Source of the DNA: Gammaproteobacteria bacterium | GTDB lineage: Bacteria > Pseudomonadota > Gammaproteobacteria > QOAV01 | DNA: 6,045 nucleotides | Reading direction: 5' to 3' | Assembly: GCA_003972845.1 (NCBI GenBank) | Contig: QOAV01000119.1 | Location: forward strand, 1-6,045 | Part shown: positions 1 to 6,045 of the stretch, in pieces | Layout: every line of letters begins with the position of its first letter | How positions within the stretch are numbered: position 1 is the stretch's first letter | Program-made: the position numbers and the translations under genes | Notes under the pieces: model-generated | What the model saw: only the letters and a program-made list of their open reading frames with translations | Told to the model about the DNA's origin: nothing | Databases searched by the model: none

Positions 1-1
1 G

Positions 2-1039
2 CTGATTGACAAGGCGGGGCAGAAGGGCGCATTCATACTGGGCAGAAATGTCACCCAGTTCGAGAAAGAGGCGGCGCGCTATATCGGGACCAGACACGCC
101 ATCGGCGTGGCCAACGGCACCGATGCGCTAATGCTGTCATTGCGGGCGCTGGGCATCGGCAAGGGTGACCGCGTCATCACCACCCCGTGGACCTTTTTCG
201 CCACCGCCGAGGTCATCAGCGAGGTCGGCGCCAAACCGGTTTTCGTGGATATCGAGCCGGGCAGTTTCTGCATCGATCCCGAGCAGATCAAAAAGAAGAT
301 CACCAAGACCACCAAAGCCATCATGCCGGTGCATATTTTTGGTCATCCGGCCAATATGGATGCCATCAGGGCGCTGGCCGACGAACATGGTCTGGCGGTC
401 ATCGAAGATGCCGCGCAGGCCTTCGGCGCGAAAGCCGGACGGCAGCGCGTGGGCGGCATCGGCGACACCGGTTGTTTCAGTTTCTACCCCACCAAGGTGC
501 TGGGTTGTTACGGCGACGGCGGACTGATTGCCACCAACAGCGATGAGCTGGACGAGCATATTCGCCGTTTGCGCAATCATGGCGCCAGTGCGCCGTTTAT
601 GCATGAAGAAATCGGCTATAACTCGCGGCTGGACGAAGTACAGGCGGCGTTGCTTCGGCTCAAGCTCAAGGGCATGAACATGATGCTGGACGTGCGCAAG
701 CGCATTGCCGACTACTACGACGAGCATCTGGACGGCCTGGATCTGAAAACACCGCCGCGCCCTGAGCAAGGCAGTCATGCGTTTAATCTCTACACCATAC
801 GTTCATTCCAGCGCGATACCATCCGCGAAGCCTTTGCAGAGCACAAGATTGGCCATTCCATCTGCTATCCCGTACCGCTGCATTTGCAAAAAGTGTATGA
901 ATATTTGAAATACAAGCCCGGCTCGCTGCCGGTGGCGGAAACGGCATCGAAGGAAGTGATCTCACTGCCCATCTATCATGGCATGTCGCAGGAACAGGCT
1001 GCGCAGGTGTGCGAGGTGATCAGGGATGCCATAGGATAA
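2..1039 (+). CDS. DegT/DnrJ/EryC1/StrS-family PLP aminotransferase (5' partial)
   Basis: This is a pyridoxal-phosphate sugar aminotransferase, a family that transfers an amino group (usually from glutamate) to a keto-sugar nucleotide for surface polysaccharide or glycan synthesis. The frame is open from base 2 and gives 345 residues before TAA at 1037-1039. The first visible residues already match the family's N-terminal part (FILGRNVTQFEKE, then the cofactor-phosphate loop VANGTDAL), so probably only about 20-30 residues lie outside the window. A GTG at 107 is in frame but sits inside this conserved block and is not the start. The PLP-ring aspartate is in VIEDAAQAFGA (D136, numbering from base 2). 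The Schiff-base lysine is in FSFYPTKVLG (K165), followed by GDGG. The C-terminal ICYPVPLHLQ segment is typical of the WbpE-like and related branches, but I cannot fix the sugar substrate. No glycosyltransferase or sugar-nucleotide gene lies downstream, so its pathway partners must be upstream or elsewhere. Confidence 0.93.
   Translation: MIDKAGQKGAFILGRNVTQFEKEAARYIGTRHAIGVANGTDALMLSLRALGIGKGDRVITTPWTFFATAEVISEVGAKPVFVDIEPGSFCIDPEQIKKKITKTTKAIMPVHIFGHPANMDAIRALADEHGLAVIEDAAQAFGAKAGRQRVGGIGDTGCFSFYPTKVLGCYGDGGLIATNSDELDEHIRRLRNHGASAPFMHEEIGYNSRLDEVQAALLRLKLKGMNMMLDVRKRIADYYDEHLDGLDLKTPPRPEQGSHAFNLYTIRSFQRDTIREAFAEHKIGHSICYPVPLHLQKVYEYLKYKPGSLPVAETASKEVISLPIYHGMSQEQAAQVCEVIRDAIG
1033..1036 (+). 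promoter_or_regulatory. Shine-Dalgarno AGGA that sets the Nif3 gene start
   Basis: AGGA lies 8 nt before the GTG at 1045, inside the last codons of the aminotransferase gene. It supports GTG 1045 over the longer in-frame GTG at 1009. Confidence 0.6.
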
Positions 1040-1044
1040 GCCCG

Positions 1045-1812
1045 GTGAAAACAACGCGCCAACAGTTGGAAGCCTATTTCGAAGAGCTGCTGAAGCCTGC
1101 TGAATTCGACGATTACGGTCCCAATGGCCTGCAGGTGGAAGGCGCGGAGGAGATCGGCCGTGTGGCTTTTGCCGTGTCGGCTACGGCGGAGTCCATTGCC
1201 GACGCCATACGCAGAGAAGCTGATGCGCTGGTGGTGCATCATGGTCTGTTCTGGGACTTCCACGGCGCCAAGCCGATCACGGGGCCGTTTGCCCGTCGCA
1301 TCAGGCCGCTGTTGAAAAATGACATCAATTTGTTTGCCTATCATTTGCCTCTGGATGCACATCCTTTTGTCGGTAACAATGCAGTCCTGTGCAAAGAATT
1401 GGGCGTGCAAGACTTGTCCCCGTTCGGCGAATTCAAGGGCAGCGAGATCGGGCAGGGCGGAGCTTTGCCGGAACCCCTATCTGCCGATGCTTTACGGCAA
1501 GAACTGAGCAGGATACTCGATCATACAGTGATACTCGCCAGCCCGGACGAATCAGCGCTGGTCAATTCCGTAGGCGTCATTACCGGTGGCGCCAACAATG
1601 AATGGGCGCGAGCCCAGGCAGCGGGCTTTGACGCCTACGTGACTGGCGAGATATCCGAACATAACTGGCATGAAGCACGTGAGGCCGGCATGCATTTCTA
1701 TGCCGGCGGCCACAACGCCACCGAGCGCTTCGGCGTGCAGGCTCTGATGCAACAGACGCAGTCCTATTTCCAGTTGGACTGTTTTTATATCCCCAGCCCC
1801 AATCCGGCCTAG
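1045..1812 (+). CDS. Nif3/YbgI-family dinuclear metal-centre protein
   Basis: This is a 255-residue member of the Nif3-like family, about the length of E. coli YbgI (single-module form, without the inserted middle domain). Family members form toroidal hexamers with a two-metal site per subunit. Annotation as 'GTP cyclohydrolase 1 type 2' is common but the physiological role is unsettled. The metal ligands expected for the family are all visible: two histidines in VVHHGLFWD (H65, H66), His and Asp in YHLPLDAH (H100, D104), and His and Glu in GGHNATERFG (H223, E227). The N-terminal DYGPNGLQVEG signature is also present. I chose GTG 1045 because it has an AGGA 8 nt upstream and starts where the family usually starts. 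The in-frame GTG at 1009 would add 12 unconserved residues overlapping the upstream gene. The gene begins 5 nt after the aminotransferase stop and ends 2 nt before the next start, so co-transcription is likely. Confidence 0.93.
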   Translation: MKTTRQQLEAYFEELLKPAEFDDYGPNGLQVEGAEEIGRVAFAVSATAESIADAIRREADALVVHHGLFWDFHGAKPITGPFARRIRPLLKNDINLFAYHLPLDAHPFVGNNAVLCKELGVQDLSPFGEFKGSEIGQGGALPEPLSADALRQELSRILDHTVILASPDESALVNSVGVITGGANNEWARAQAAGFDAYVTGEISEHNWHEAREAGMHFYAGGHNATERFGVQALMQQTQSYFQLDCFYIPSPNPA

Positions 1813-1814
1813 CC

Positions 1815-3251
1815 ATGGGTGACGAGATTAGCCGTCATGAGTTCAGCGACGAGGACTTTCTCAACTTCCGGGATCGGCTCGAAAGCGAAACCCGCAAGCT
1901 CAAGGAAATTTTCGACAGCAACGCATTTGACGACGGGCCCGAAACCGGTGGCTTCGAGCTGGAAATCTGCATTACCGACGCTTCGGGCAAGCCGCGCCCG
2001 GACAATGCCCGCTTCCTTAAGCAGGTCAACGATCTGGATGCCGTACCGGAACTGTCTCGCTTCAATATCGAGCTGAACACACCGCCGCGCCTGCTGGACT
2101 CTGACGCTTTGTCACTGATGCACGGCAGTTTGCAGCAGACCTGGGAAGAATGTACACGGGCGGCGGCTGTAATCGGTGATCGGCTGGTGATGATCGGCAC
2201 GCTGCCTTCGCTGAGCGAGTCAGACCTGACCGTGGCCAACATGTCCGACATGGAACGCTATCGCGCTCTTAATGAGCAGGTGTTCCGGTTACGAAACGGT
2301 GTGCCCCTGCACCTGGATATTCAGGGCAATGATCACCTGCAGACCATCCATGAGGACGTGATGCTGGAGGCGGCCACCACGTCGTTTCAGGTTCATTTCC
2401 AGCTGAACCAGCAACAGGCGGTGAACTGTTACAATGCGTCATTACTGACCTGTGCGCCGCTGGTGGCGGCCTGCGCCAACTCTCCTTATTTGTTCGACCA
2501 CGACCTGTGGGACGAAACCCGGATTCCGCTGTTCGAGCAATCCGTAAGGGTGCGGGGCATGGAAGGCGAATCGCGCCGCCCCGAGCGGGTCTGGTTCGGT
2601 TCCGGATTCGCTCGCGAATCCCTGTTTGAACTGTTCGAGGAAAACCTGCGGCGATTCCCGCCGCTGCTGCCGGAACTGCGGAATGCAACGGAGCACGACT
2701 CCGTTCTCGATGATTTTTTCCATCTGCGTCTTCACAACGGCACTTTATGGCGCTGGGTGCGGCCTTTGATCGGCTGCAGCGACGGAAAACTTCATATGCG
2801 TCTGGAGCAACGCGTGATACCTGCCGGCCCGACGGTGGCGGACAATATAGCCAATGCGGCATTCTATTATGGCATGCTGGTTGCTCTGCATGATGATCCG
2901 GTAGTGTTGGCGAATTCCTTTGCAACAGTAAGGGCCGACTTTTACCGGGCTGCACGTTATGGTCTGAATACTGATGTATACTGGCGCGGTGGTCACAAAG
3001 TCAATGTCAGAGAGCTTATACTGCAGGAATTGCTGCCCCTGGCTCACAAGGGCTTGTCCCGTCTGGGGCTGGATCAGGCGGATGCGCGCCGCTACCTCGG
3101 CATCATTCGCAAGCGCGTAGAGTCAGGCCAGACCGGCGCGGCATGGCAGCGGGGGTGGATGGCGAAATACCATGGCACTGGCGCTGAACTGGTGCTGGGT
3201 TATTATGAGCGGCAGGAAAGCGGTAAACCTGTCCATGAGTGGGCTATCTGA
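1815..3251 (+). CDS. GCS2-type glutamate-cysteine ligase-like amidoligase
   Basis: A 478-residue protein of the glutamate-cysteine ligase 2 superfamily (glutamine-synthetase-like fold). These enzymes use ATP to activate a carboxylate and join it to an amine. Fold signatures appear in the expected order: an acidic strand GFELEICITD (E48, E50), the glutamate strand FNIELNTPP (E86), a histidine strand SFQVHFQL (H194), and a late MRLEQRVIPAGPT segment (E331, R333) resembling the family's ExR metal/ATP-binding strand. It is longer than YbdK-type proteins (about 370 residues) and is clearly not classical GshA, so true gamma-glutamylcysteine synthesis should not be assumed; the substrates are unknown. 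The ATG at 1815 has no obvious Shine-Dalgarno and lies 2 nt after the Nif3 stop, suggesting reinitiation by ribosomes leaving that gene. The stop codon overlaps the start of the M14-type hydrolase gene (TGATG), a strong hint that the two act in one pathway. Confidence 0.82.
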   Translation: MGDEISRHEFSDEDFLNFRDRLESETRKLKEIFDSNAFDDGPETGGFELEICITDASGKPRPDNARFLKQVNDLDAVPELSRFNIELNTPPRLLDSDALSLMHGSLQQTWEECTRAAAVIGDRLVMIGTLPSLSESDLTVANMSDMERYRALNEQVFRLRNGVPLHLDIQGNDHLQTIHEDVMLEAATTSFQVHFQLNQQQAVNCYNASLLTCAPLVAACANSPYLFDHDLWDETRIPLFEQSVRVRGMEGESRRPERVWFGSGFARESLFELFEENLRRFPPLLPELRNATEHDSVLDDFFHLRLHNGTLWRWVRPLIGCSDGKLHMRLEQRVIPAGPTVADNIANAAFYYGMLVALHDDPVVLANSFATVRADFYRAARYGLNTDVYWRGGHKVNVRELILQELLPLAHKGLSRLGLDQADARRYLGIIRKRVESGQTGAAWQRGWMAKYHGTGAELVLGYYERQESGKPVHEWAI

Positions 3252-4273
3252 TGCTTAATATTCTGGAACAAATACCAGCGGGTTTTCTGGATGCGCGAGC
3301 CGGGGATCTGCAGGACCTGCTCGGCGGGCCGACCCTGATCCACCTGGCTGGCGAACGCGAACAGCCATTGTTTGTTTCCGTGCTGCTGCATGGCAATGAA
3401 ACCACGGGTCTGCTAACCGTGCAGCGCCTGTTGAAGCGCTACCTGTCGGGATTGCCTAGATCGTTGAGTATTTTTATCGGCAATACTGCCGCTGCCGTGC
3501 GTAACATGCGGCGGCTGGACGGGCAGCCCGACTATAACCGCATCTGGAAAGGAAACGGTGCGCCGGAGTATGCCATGGCGCAGAAAGTGCTGGACGAGAT
3601 GCGGCGGCGCAAGGTGTTCATCGCCGTGGACATCCATAACAATACCGGCTTGAATCCGCATTATTCGGTGGTGACCTGCCTGCAAAACCCGCATCTGCAA
3701 CTGGCCGCCATGTTCAGTCGCATCGCTCTGGAAGTGGTGCGGCCCGATACCACGTCCACCAATGCTTTCTCCGGCCTGTGTCCGGCGGTGACTCTGGAAA
3801 GCGGCTTGCCGGGCAAGGAGCACGGCACCGATCATGTGCTGGATTTCGTTGACGGCTGCCTGCATATGTCCCATGTTCCCGACACGCCGGTACACGCCCA
3901 CGACCTGGAGCTGTACCACGCAGTGGCGGTGGTCAAGGTGTCCCGTGACTGCAGCATCGGTTTCGATGACTACAGTGCGGATATCAGCTTTCCGTCCGAT
4001 CTGGATCGCCTGAATTTTCGCGAGCTGGACAGAGACGTCTGCATCGCGCGCATACATCCGCAATCACAGGCCTGCCTCACCGTGACCGATGAACAGGGGA
4101 AAGATGTGAGCAATGACTGGTTCCAGAAGCGGGACGACCACGTTTGTACCGTGGGGCCCATCATGCCGGCCATGTTGACCCGCAATGTTAAAATCATCCA
4201 TCAGGATTGTCTTTGCTATCTCATGTCGCGTAAATTATTACCGCAACAGTTACCGAAAAAGGCCATGTCGTGA
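3251..4273 (+). CDS. AstE/AspA-like M14-family zinc amidohydrolase
   Basis: A 340-residue protein of the succinylglutamate desuccinylase/aspartoacylase branch of the M14 zinc carboxypeptidase fold. Such enzymes hydrolyse an amide bond next to a free carboxylate. The zinc site is visible: LLHGNETTG supplies the HxxE pair (H47, E50) and VDIHNNTG supplies the third ligand (H129). DYNRIW (N96, R97) matches the substrate-carboxylate NR motif, and TLESG (E183) matches the catalytic glutamate. A C-terminal part of about 120 residues follows, as in AspA/AstE proteins. I chose ATG 3251 because it overlaps the previous stop in a TGATG junction. An in-frame GTG at 3239 would add only four residues and has no well-spaced ribosome site. 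It is not simply astE, since no arginine succinyltransferase pathway genes are nearby. Tight coupling to the GCS2-type ligase suggests it hydrolyses that ligase's product, trims a precursor, or generates the ligase's substrate; this is inference. Confidence 0.85.
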   Translation: MLNILEQIPAGFLDARAGDLQDLLGGPTLIHLAGEREQPLFVSVLLHGNETTGLLTVQRLLKRYLSGLPRSLSIFIGNTAAAVRNMRRLDGQPDYNRIWKGNGAPEYAMAQKVLDEMRRRKVFIAVDIHNNTGLNPHYSVVTCLQNPHLQLAAMFSRIALEVVRPDTTSTNAFSGLCPAVTLESGLPGKEHGTDHVLDFVDGCLHMSHVPDTPVHAHDLELYHAVAVVKVSRDCSIGFDDYSADISFPSDLDRLNFRELDRDVCIARIHPQSQACLTVTDEQGKDVSNDWFQKRDDHVCTVGPIMPAMLTRNVKIIHQDCLCYLMSRKLLPQQLPKKAMS

Positions 4274-4896
4274 TTCATACCGAGCAGGAGCGAGCGATAG
4301 CGCTGGCGGGAGTGTTCCAGTCGGCGCAACTGACCCAGCAGCTGGCGCAGCGCGGATTCGCCGACCAGCGGCCCTATAACGTCAGTTTTCGCAGCATACT
4401 GACCACTTCCCCGGAAACCACGGACCAGGTGTTTGGCGGCGTCGATCATATCCGCCTGGGCCTGGAGACTCTGGTGCACAGTATGTCGCGTGGTGAACAC
4501 TTCGATGCGGATGTGTTGCGTTATGCCATGACCATGGTGCAGCTGGCGAAAAAAATCCGCCGCCAGCCGGAACTGTTACAGCGCTTTGGCGCGGTCATCG
4601 ACCAGCTTGCCGCCACCCTGCAGGGTGGCCCGGAAGACAATGTGGATGCCGATGCCATTCAGCGCGTCGCCGGGCTTTATCAGCAAACCATCAGCAAGCT
4701 GGACCCGCGTATCATGGTGCGCGGCGAGCCGGAAAAACTCGCCGATGCCGATGTCGCCGCGCGTATCCGCGCCATCCTGTTCGCCGGCATCCGCGCCGCC
4801 ATCCTCTGGCAGCAGGTGGGCGGACGCAACTGGCAGTTCCTGTTCAAACGCAAGGATATCGTCGCTACGGCGCAGGACATGCTGCGGCATTTGTGA
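4270..4896 (+). CDS. hflD: HflD (YcfC) lysogenization regulator homologue
   Basis: This 208-residue protein is close to the length of E. coli HflD (213). It shows the family pattern along its whole length: the N-terminal ALAGVFQSAQLTQQLAQRG, the central VFGG then GLETLV, and the C-terminal RIRAILFAGIRAAILWQQVG. In E. coli, HflD is a membrane-associated all-helical protein that binds phage lambda CII and lowers lysogenization; its housekeeping function is poorly defined. No signal peptide is visible. The start is GTG 4270, which overlaps the M14-type gene's stop by 4 nt (GTGA) and has AAAGG 7 nt upstream (4258-4262), so translational coupling is likely. In E. coli and many relatives hflD lies between mnmA and purB; neither is present here. 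The last 32 nt overlap the 3' end of the convergent fdh remnant. Confidence 0.92.
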   Translation: MIHTEQERAIALAGVFQSAQLTQQLAQRGFADQRPYNVSFRSILTTSPETTDQVFGGVDHIRLGLETLVHSMSRGEHFDADVLRYAMTMVQLAKKIRRQPELLQRFGAVIDQLAATLQGGPEDNVDADAIQRVAGLYQQTISKLDPRIMVRGEPEKLADADVAARIRAILFAGIRAAILWQQVGGRNWQFLFKRKDIVATAQDMLRHL

Positions 4897-5551
4897 CCAC
4901 CGCCGGGGTATCCTCGCCCGGGCTGAAAGGCCGTATGTTGACCGCCACCACCTTGTATTCCGGCGTCATCGTGGTCTGTTCGAACACGTTGCTGGTGAGA
5001 TGATTGATGGCGATTTCCGGGAAATGGAAGGTGGTGTAGAGCACGCCGGGGCGAATGTCGTCGGTCAGTTTTACCCGTATATGCGTCACGCCGTTGGCCG
5101 AACAGATCTCCGCGTAGCCGCCATCGGCGATGCCTTCCTTTTTCGCGTCGGCGGGGTTGACCAGCAATACATCGTGATCCACCAGCAGCACATTGGGCGT
5201 TCTGCGCGTCATGCTGCCGCAGTTGTAGTGTTCCAGAATACGGCCGGTGGTAAGTATGTAGGGATAGGCATCGCCGACCCGGCCCAGTTCCGGTGATGTT
5301 TCGTATTCAGGGAAGATGAATTGCCCCTTGCCGCCAGCGAGACTGAATTTTTCCGTGTGCAGAATGGGTGTGTCGGAGCCATCAGCAGCCACCGGCCACT
5401 GTTTGCCGTCTATCCCCAGTTCATCGCGCCGCACACCCGCGAAGAACGGCACGATGCGGCTGATTTCATCCAGCACGGCGTCGGCGTCGTAGCGGTCCTG
5501 CGGATAGCCCATGCGCTCCATGATGTCACAGATGATTTCGCCATCGGGCCG
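4865..5551 (-). pseudogene. Formate dehydrogenase alpha subunit, 3' remnant
   Basis: The - strand frame encodes about 228 residues matching the C-terminal quarter of molybdenum/tungsten formate dehydrogenase catalytic subunits (FdsA/FdhA-like, about 900 residues when complete). Recognisable blocks are RPDGEIICDIMERMGYP at the 5' end of the remnant, a GKQWPV/TPILH stretch, the molybdopterin-dinucleotide-binding core ILTTGRILEHYN followed by SMTRRTPN, then GVLYTTFHFPE and PEYKVVAVN near the end. Stop TAG is at 4867-4865. The iron-sulfur domains and the catalytic Cys/Sec region are absent. The frame stays open upstream to an ATG at 5689, but the first 46 residues of that reading are the antisense of an SMP-30 fragment and have no fdh similarity, so 5689 is not a real start. 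The tail overlaps hflD by 32 nt in convergent orientation. A functional protein is very unlikely. The remaining frame has no stops or shifts, which suggests the truncation is recent or is an assembly join. Confidence 0.85.
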
Positions 5552-5552
5552 G
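5545..5552. other. Junction of two 5'-truncated genes
   Basis: Similarity to formate dehydrogenase (- strand) stops and similarity to SMP-30 (+ strand) begins within a few bases, around GGGCCGG. Both genes have lost their 5' parts here. No transposon end, target duplication or long repeat is seen at the point. The exact base cannot be set without alignments to intact homologues. Confidence 0.65.
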
Positions 5553-5699
5553 GTGCTGGAAACCCATCCAGTTCCAGCCAGCAATCCTACTAACTGCTGC
5601 TTCGGCGGCCCTGGCCGGTCCACCTTGTACGTGACTTCCACCGATGGACACTTTTTCAAGGCGGAGACGGACCGGGTAGGCTGGGCCATCTATCCGTAG
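5547..5699 (+). pseudogene. SMP-30/gluconolactonase-family gene, 3' remnant
   Basis: The + strand frame ending at TAG 5697-5699 reads GRVLETHPVP, then NPTNCCFGGPGRSTLYVTS, then GHFFKAETDRVGW. This is the closing beta-propeller blade of the SMP-30/gluconolaconase/LRE family, where PTNCCFGGP followed by a TLYVT strand is typical. Family members hydrolyse sugar lactones and are about 300 residues; only about 50 remain, and the conserved metal ligands lie in the missing part. Upstream of about 5547 the same frame is the antisense of the formate dehydrogenase remnant, so the ATGs at 5511, 5520 and 5523 are chance codons. The remaining codons are undamaged. The gene ends 45 nt before the next + strand start and may once have been co-transcribed with it. 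Confidence 0.72.
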
Positions 5700-5714
5700 C
5701 AAGTTCCGCCGGCA

Positions 5715-5730
5715 GGTCCGGCATCGGACC
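5715..5730 (+). other. GC-rich hairpin (GGTCCG-GCAT-CGGACC)
   Basis: A perfect 6-bp stem with a 4-nt loop lies between the SMP-30 remnant's stop (5699) and the next gene's ribosome site (5735). It lacks a T-tract, so it is not a standard intrinsic terminator. It could be the stump of the SMP-30 gene's terminator, an mRNA leader structure, or chance in GC-rich DNA. Confidence 0.35.
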
Positions 5731-5734
5731 GGCG

Positions 5735-5738
5735 AGGA
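5735..5738 (+). promoter_or_regulatory. Shine-Dalgarno AGGA for the gene at 5745
   Basis: AGGA, within GAGGAAA, sits 6 nt before ATG 5745. It is the main reason for calling the + strand frame here rather than the overlapping - strand frame. Confidence 0.65.
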
Positions 5739-5744
5739 AACGAC

Positions 5745-6045
5745 ATGAGTTTGAGTAACTTCGGCATCAACCGGCGCCAGATCCGTGAGGGCGGTGGCCG
5801 CGGCAACGGGAACGACCATGTGGACGAGTTGTTCGGCTGCACCGAGCTGTTCATTTACCAGACGCCGAATGTCCGCAGAAAGGGCTATGAGGGGCTGAAG
5901 TTGTACCTGGAAGCTCAAGAATGCGAGATCATTTTCACTGCCGATGCTCCCCCTGAGCTGAGCAAGTACGAGACCATGCGCATCACCCACAATAAAGCGG
6001 AAGCGATACCCCTCGCCGTTGTAAAGCGGGCTCACGCCTGGGCTC
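5745..6045 (+). CDS. Unrecognised protein, 3' partial
   Basis: An open frame starts at ATG 5745 with a well-placed AGGA and runs 100 codons to the window edge without a stop. It begins MSLSNFGINRRQIREGG, has a glycine/asparagine-rich stretch at about residues 16-24, then DELFGCTELFIYQTPN and a mixed segment with KGYEGLKLYLEAQE and TADAPPELSKYE. There is no signal peptide or membrane segment in the visible part, and the protein looks soluble. I do not recognise the family and assign no function. Its third codon positions favour G/C, as in the other real genes here, which supports coding on this strand. It lies 45 nt after the SMP-30 remnant on the same strand, so the truncation event may have removed its original promoter. 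Confidence 0.65.
   Translation, partial: MSLSNFGINRRQIREGGGRGNGNDHVDELFGCTELFIYQTPNVRRKGYEGLKLYLEAQECEIIFTADAPPELSKYETMRITHNKAEAIPLAVVKRAHAWA

Larger units (their letters stand above)
2..4896 (+). other. Predicted five-gene transcription unit
   Basis: Five same-strand genes follow one another with gaps of 5 and 2 nt and overlaps of 1 and 4 nt, leaving no room for an internal promoter or terminator between genes. The promoter must lie before the window. No intrinsic terminator with a T-tract is seen after hflD. Co-transcription is inferred from spacing alone. Confidence 0.7.

Noticed and set aside
137..778. Long - strand open frame opposite the aminotransferase
   Set aside because: It is a shadow of a strongly conserved + strand gene in GC-rich DNA; its translation resembles no family.
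1009..1044. Upstream in-frame GTG start for the Nif3 gene
   Set aside because: It would add 12 residues not typical of the family, lies within the upstream gene, and GTG 1045 has a better ribosome site.
2269..2955. Long - strand open frame opposite the amidoligase
   Set aside because: Its proline/arginine-rich, low-quality translation is typical of an antisense shadow.
3413..4063. Long - strand open frame opposite the M14-type hydrolase
   Set aside because: Its histidine-rich translation mirrors + strand codons; it shows no motifs of its own.
4903..4921. Possible terminator hairpin CCGGG/CCCGG after hflD
   Set aside because: It has only 5 bp, a 9-nt loop and no T-tract, and lies within fdh coding sequence.
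4586..5296. + strand open frame spanning the hflD end and the fdh remnant
   Set aside because: It is out of frame with hflD and antisense to fdh; it has no family similarity and no plausible start.
5500..5745. Insertion sequence or integration as the cause of the gene truncations
   Set aside because: I found no inverted repeats, transposase fragment or target duplication around the junction.
5526..6035. 170-codon open frame on the - strand
   Set aside because: It runs antisense to both the SMP-30 remnant and the gene at 5745, has no recognisable family features, and competes with a + strand frame that has a good ribosome site.

Overview
The window looks like a piece of a moderately GC-rich gammaproteobacterial chromosome. 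The best taxonomic clue is hflD (4270-4896), a gene largely confined to Gammaproteobacteria. Genus cannot be told from the sequence. There are no RNA genes, CRISPR arrays or recognisable insertion sequences.

Region 1 (2-4896, + strand) is a tightly packed run of five genes: a DegT/DnrJ/EryC1/StrS-type PLP sugar aminotransferase (5' end outside the window), a Nif3/YbgI-family metal protein, a GCS2-type glutamate-cysteine ligase-like amidoligase, an AstE/AspA-like M14-family zinc amidohydrolase, and hflD. Successive junctions are a 5-nt gap, a 2-nt gap, a 1-nt overlap (TGATG) and a 4-nt overlap (GTGA). This is the pattern of one transcription unit with translational coupling at its distal end. 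The metabolic core appears to be the amidoligase/M14 hydrolase pair. One enzyme could make an amide bond at an amino-acid carboxylate and the other could cut an amide bond; their substrates are unknown.

Region 2 (4865-5699) is a gene graveyard. On the - strand is the 3' quarter of a formate dehydrogenase alpha subunit (molybdopterin-dinucleotide-binding end). On the + strand is the last ~50 codons of an SMP-30/gluconolactonase-family gene. Their truncated 5' ends meet at about 5545-5552, as expected if a deletion removed the promoter-proximal halves of two divergent genes; a chimeric assembly join would look the same. The fdh remnant's stop codon lies inside the 3' end of hflD.

Region 3 (5700-6045) holds a short GC-rich hairpin, a good Shine-Dalgarno sequence and the first 100 codons of a + strand gene I do not recognise, which runs off the window.

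I did not find a clear-cut new defence or mobile system. The points most worth following are the coupled amidoligase/hydrolase pair, the unusual location of hflD, and the double-truncation scar.
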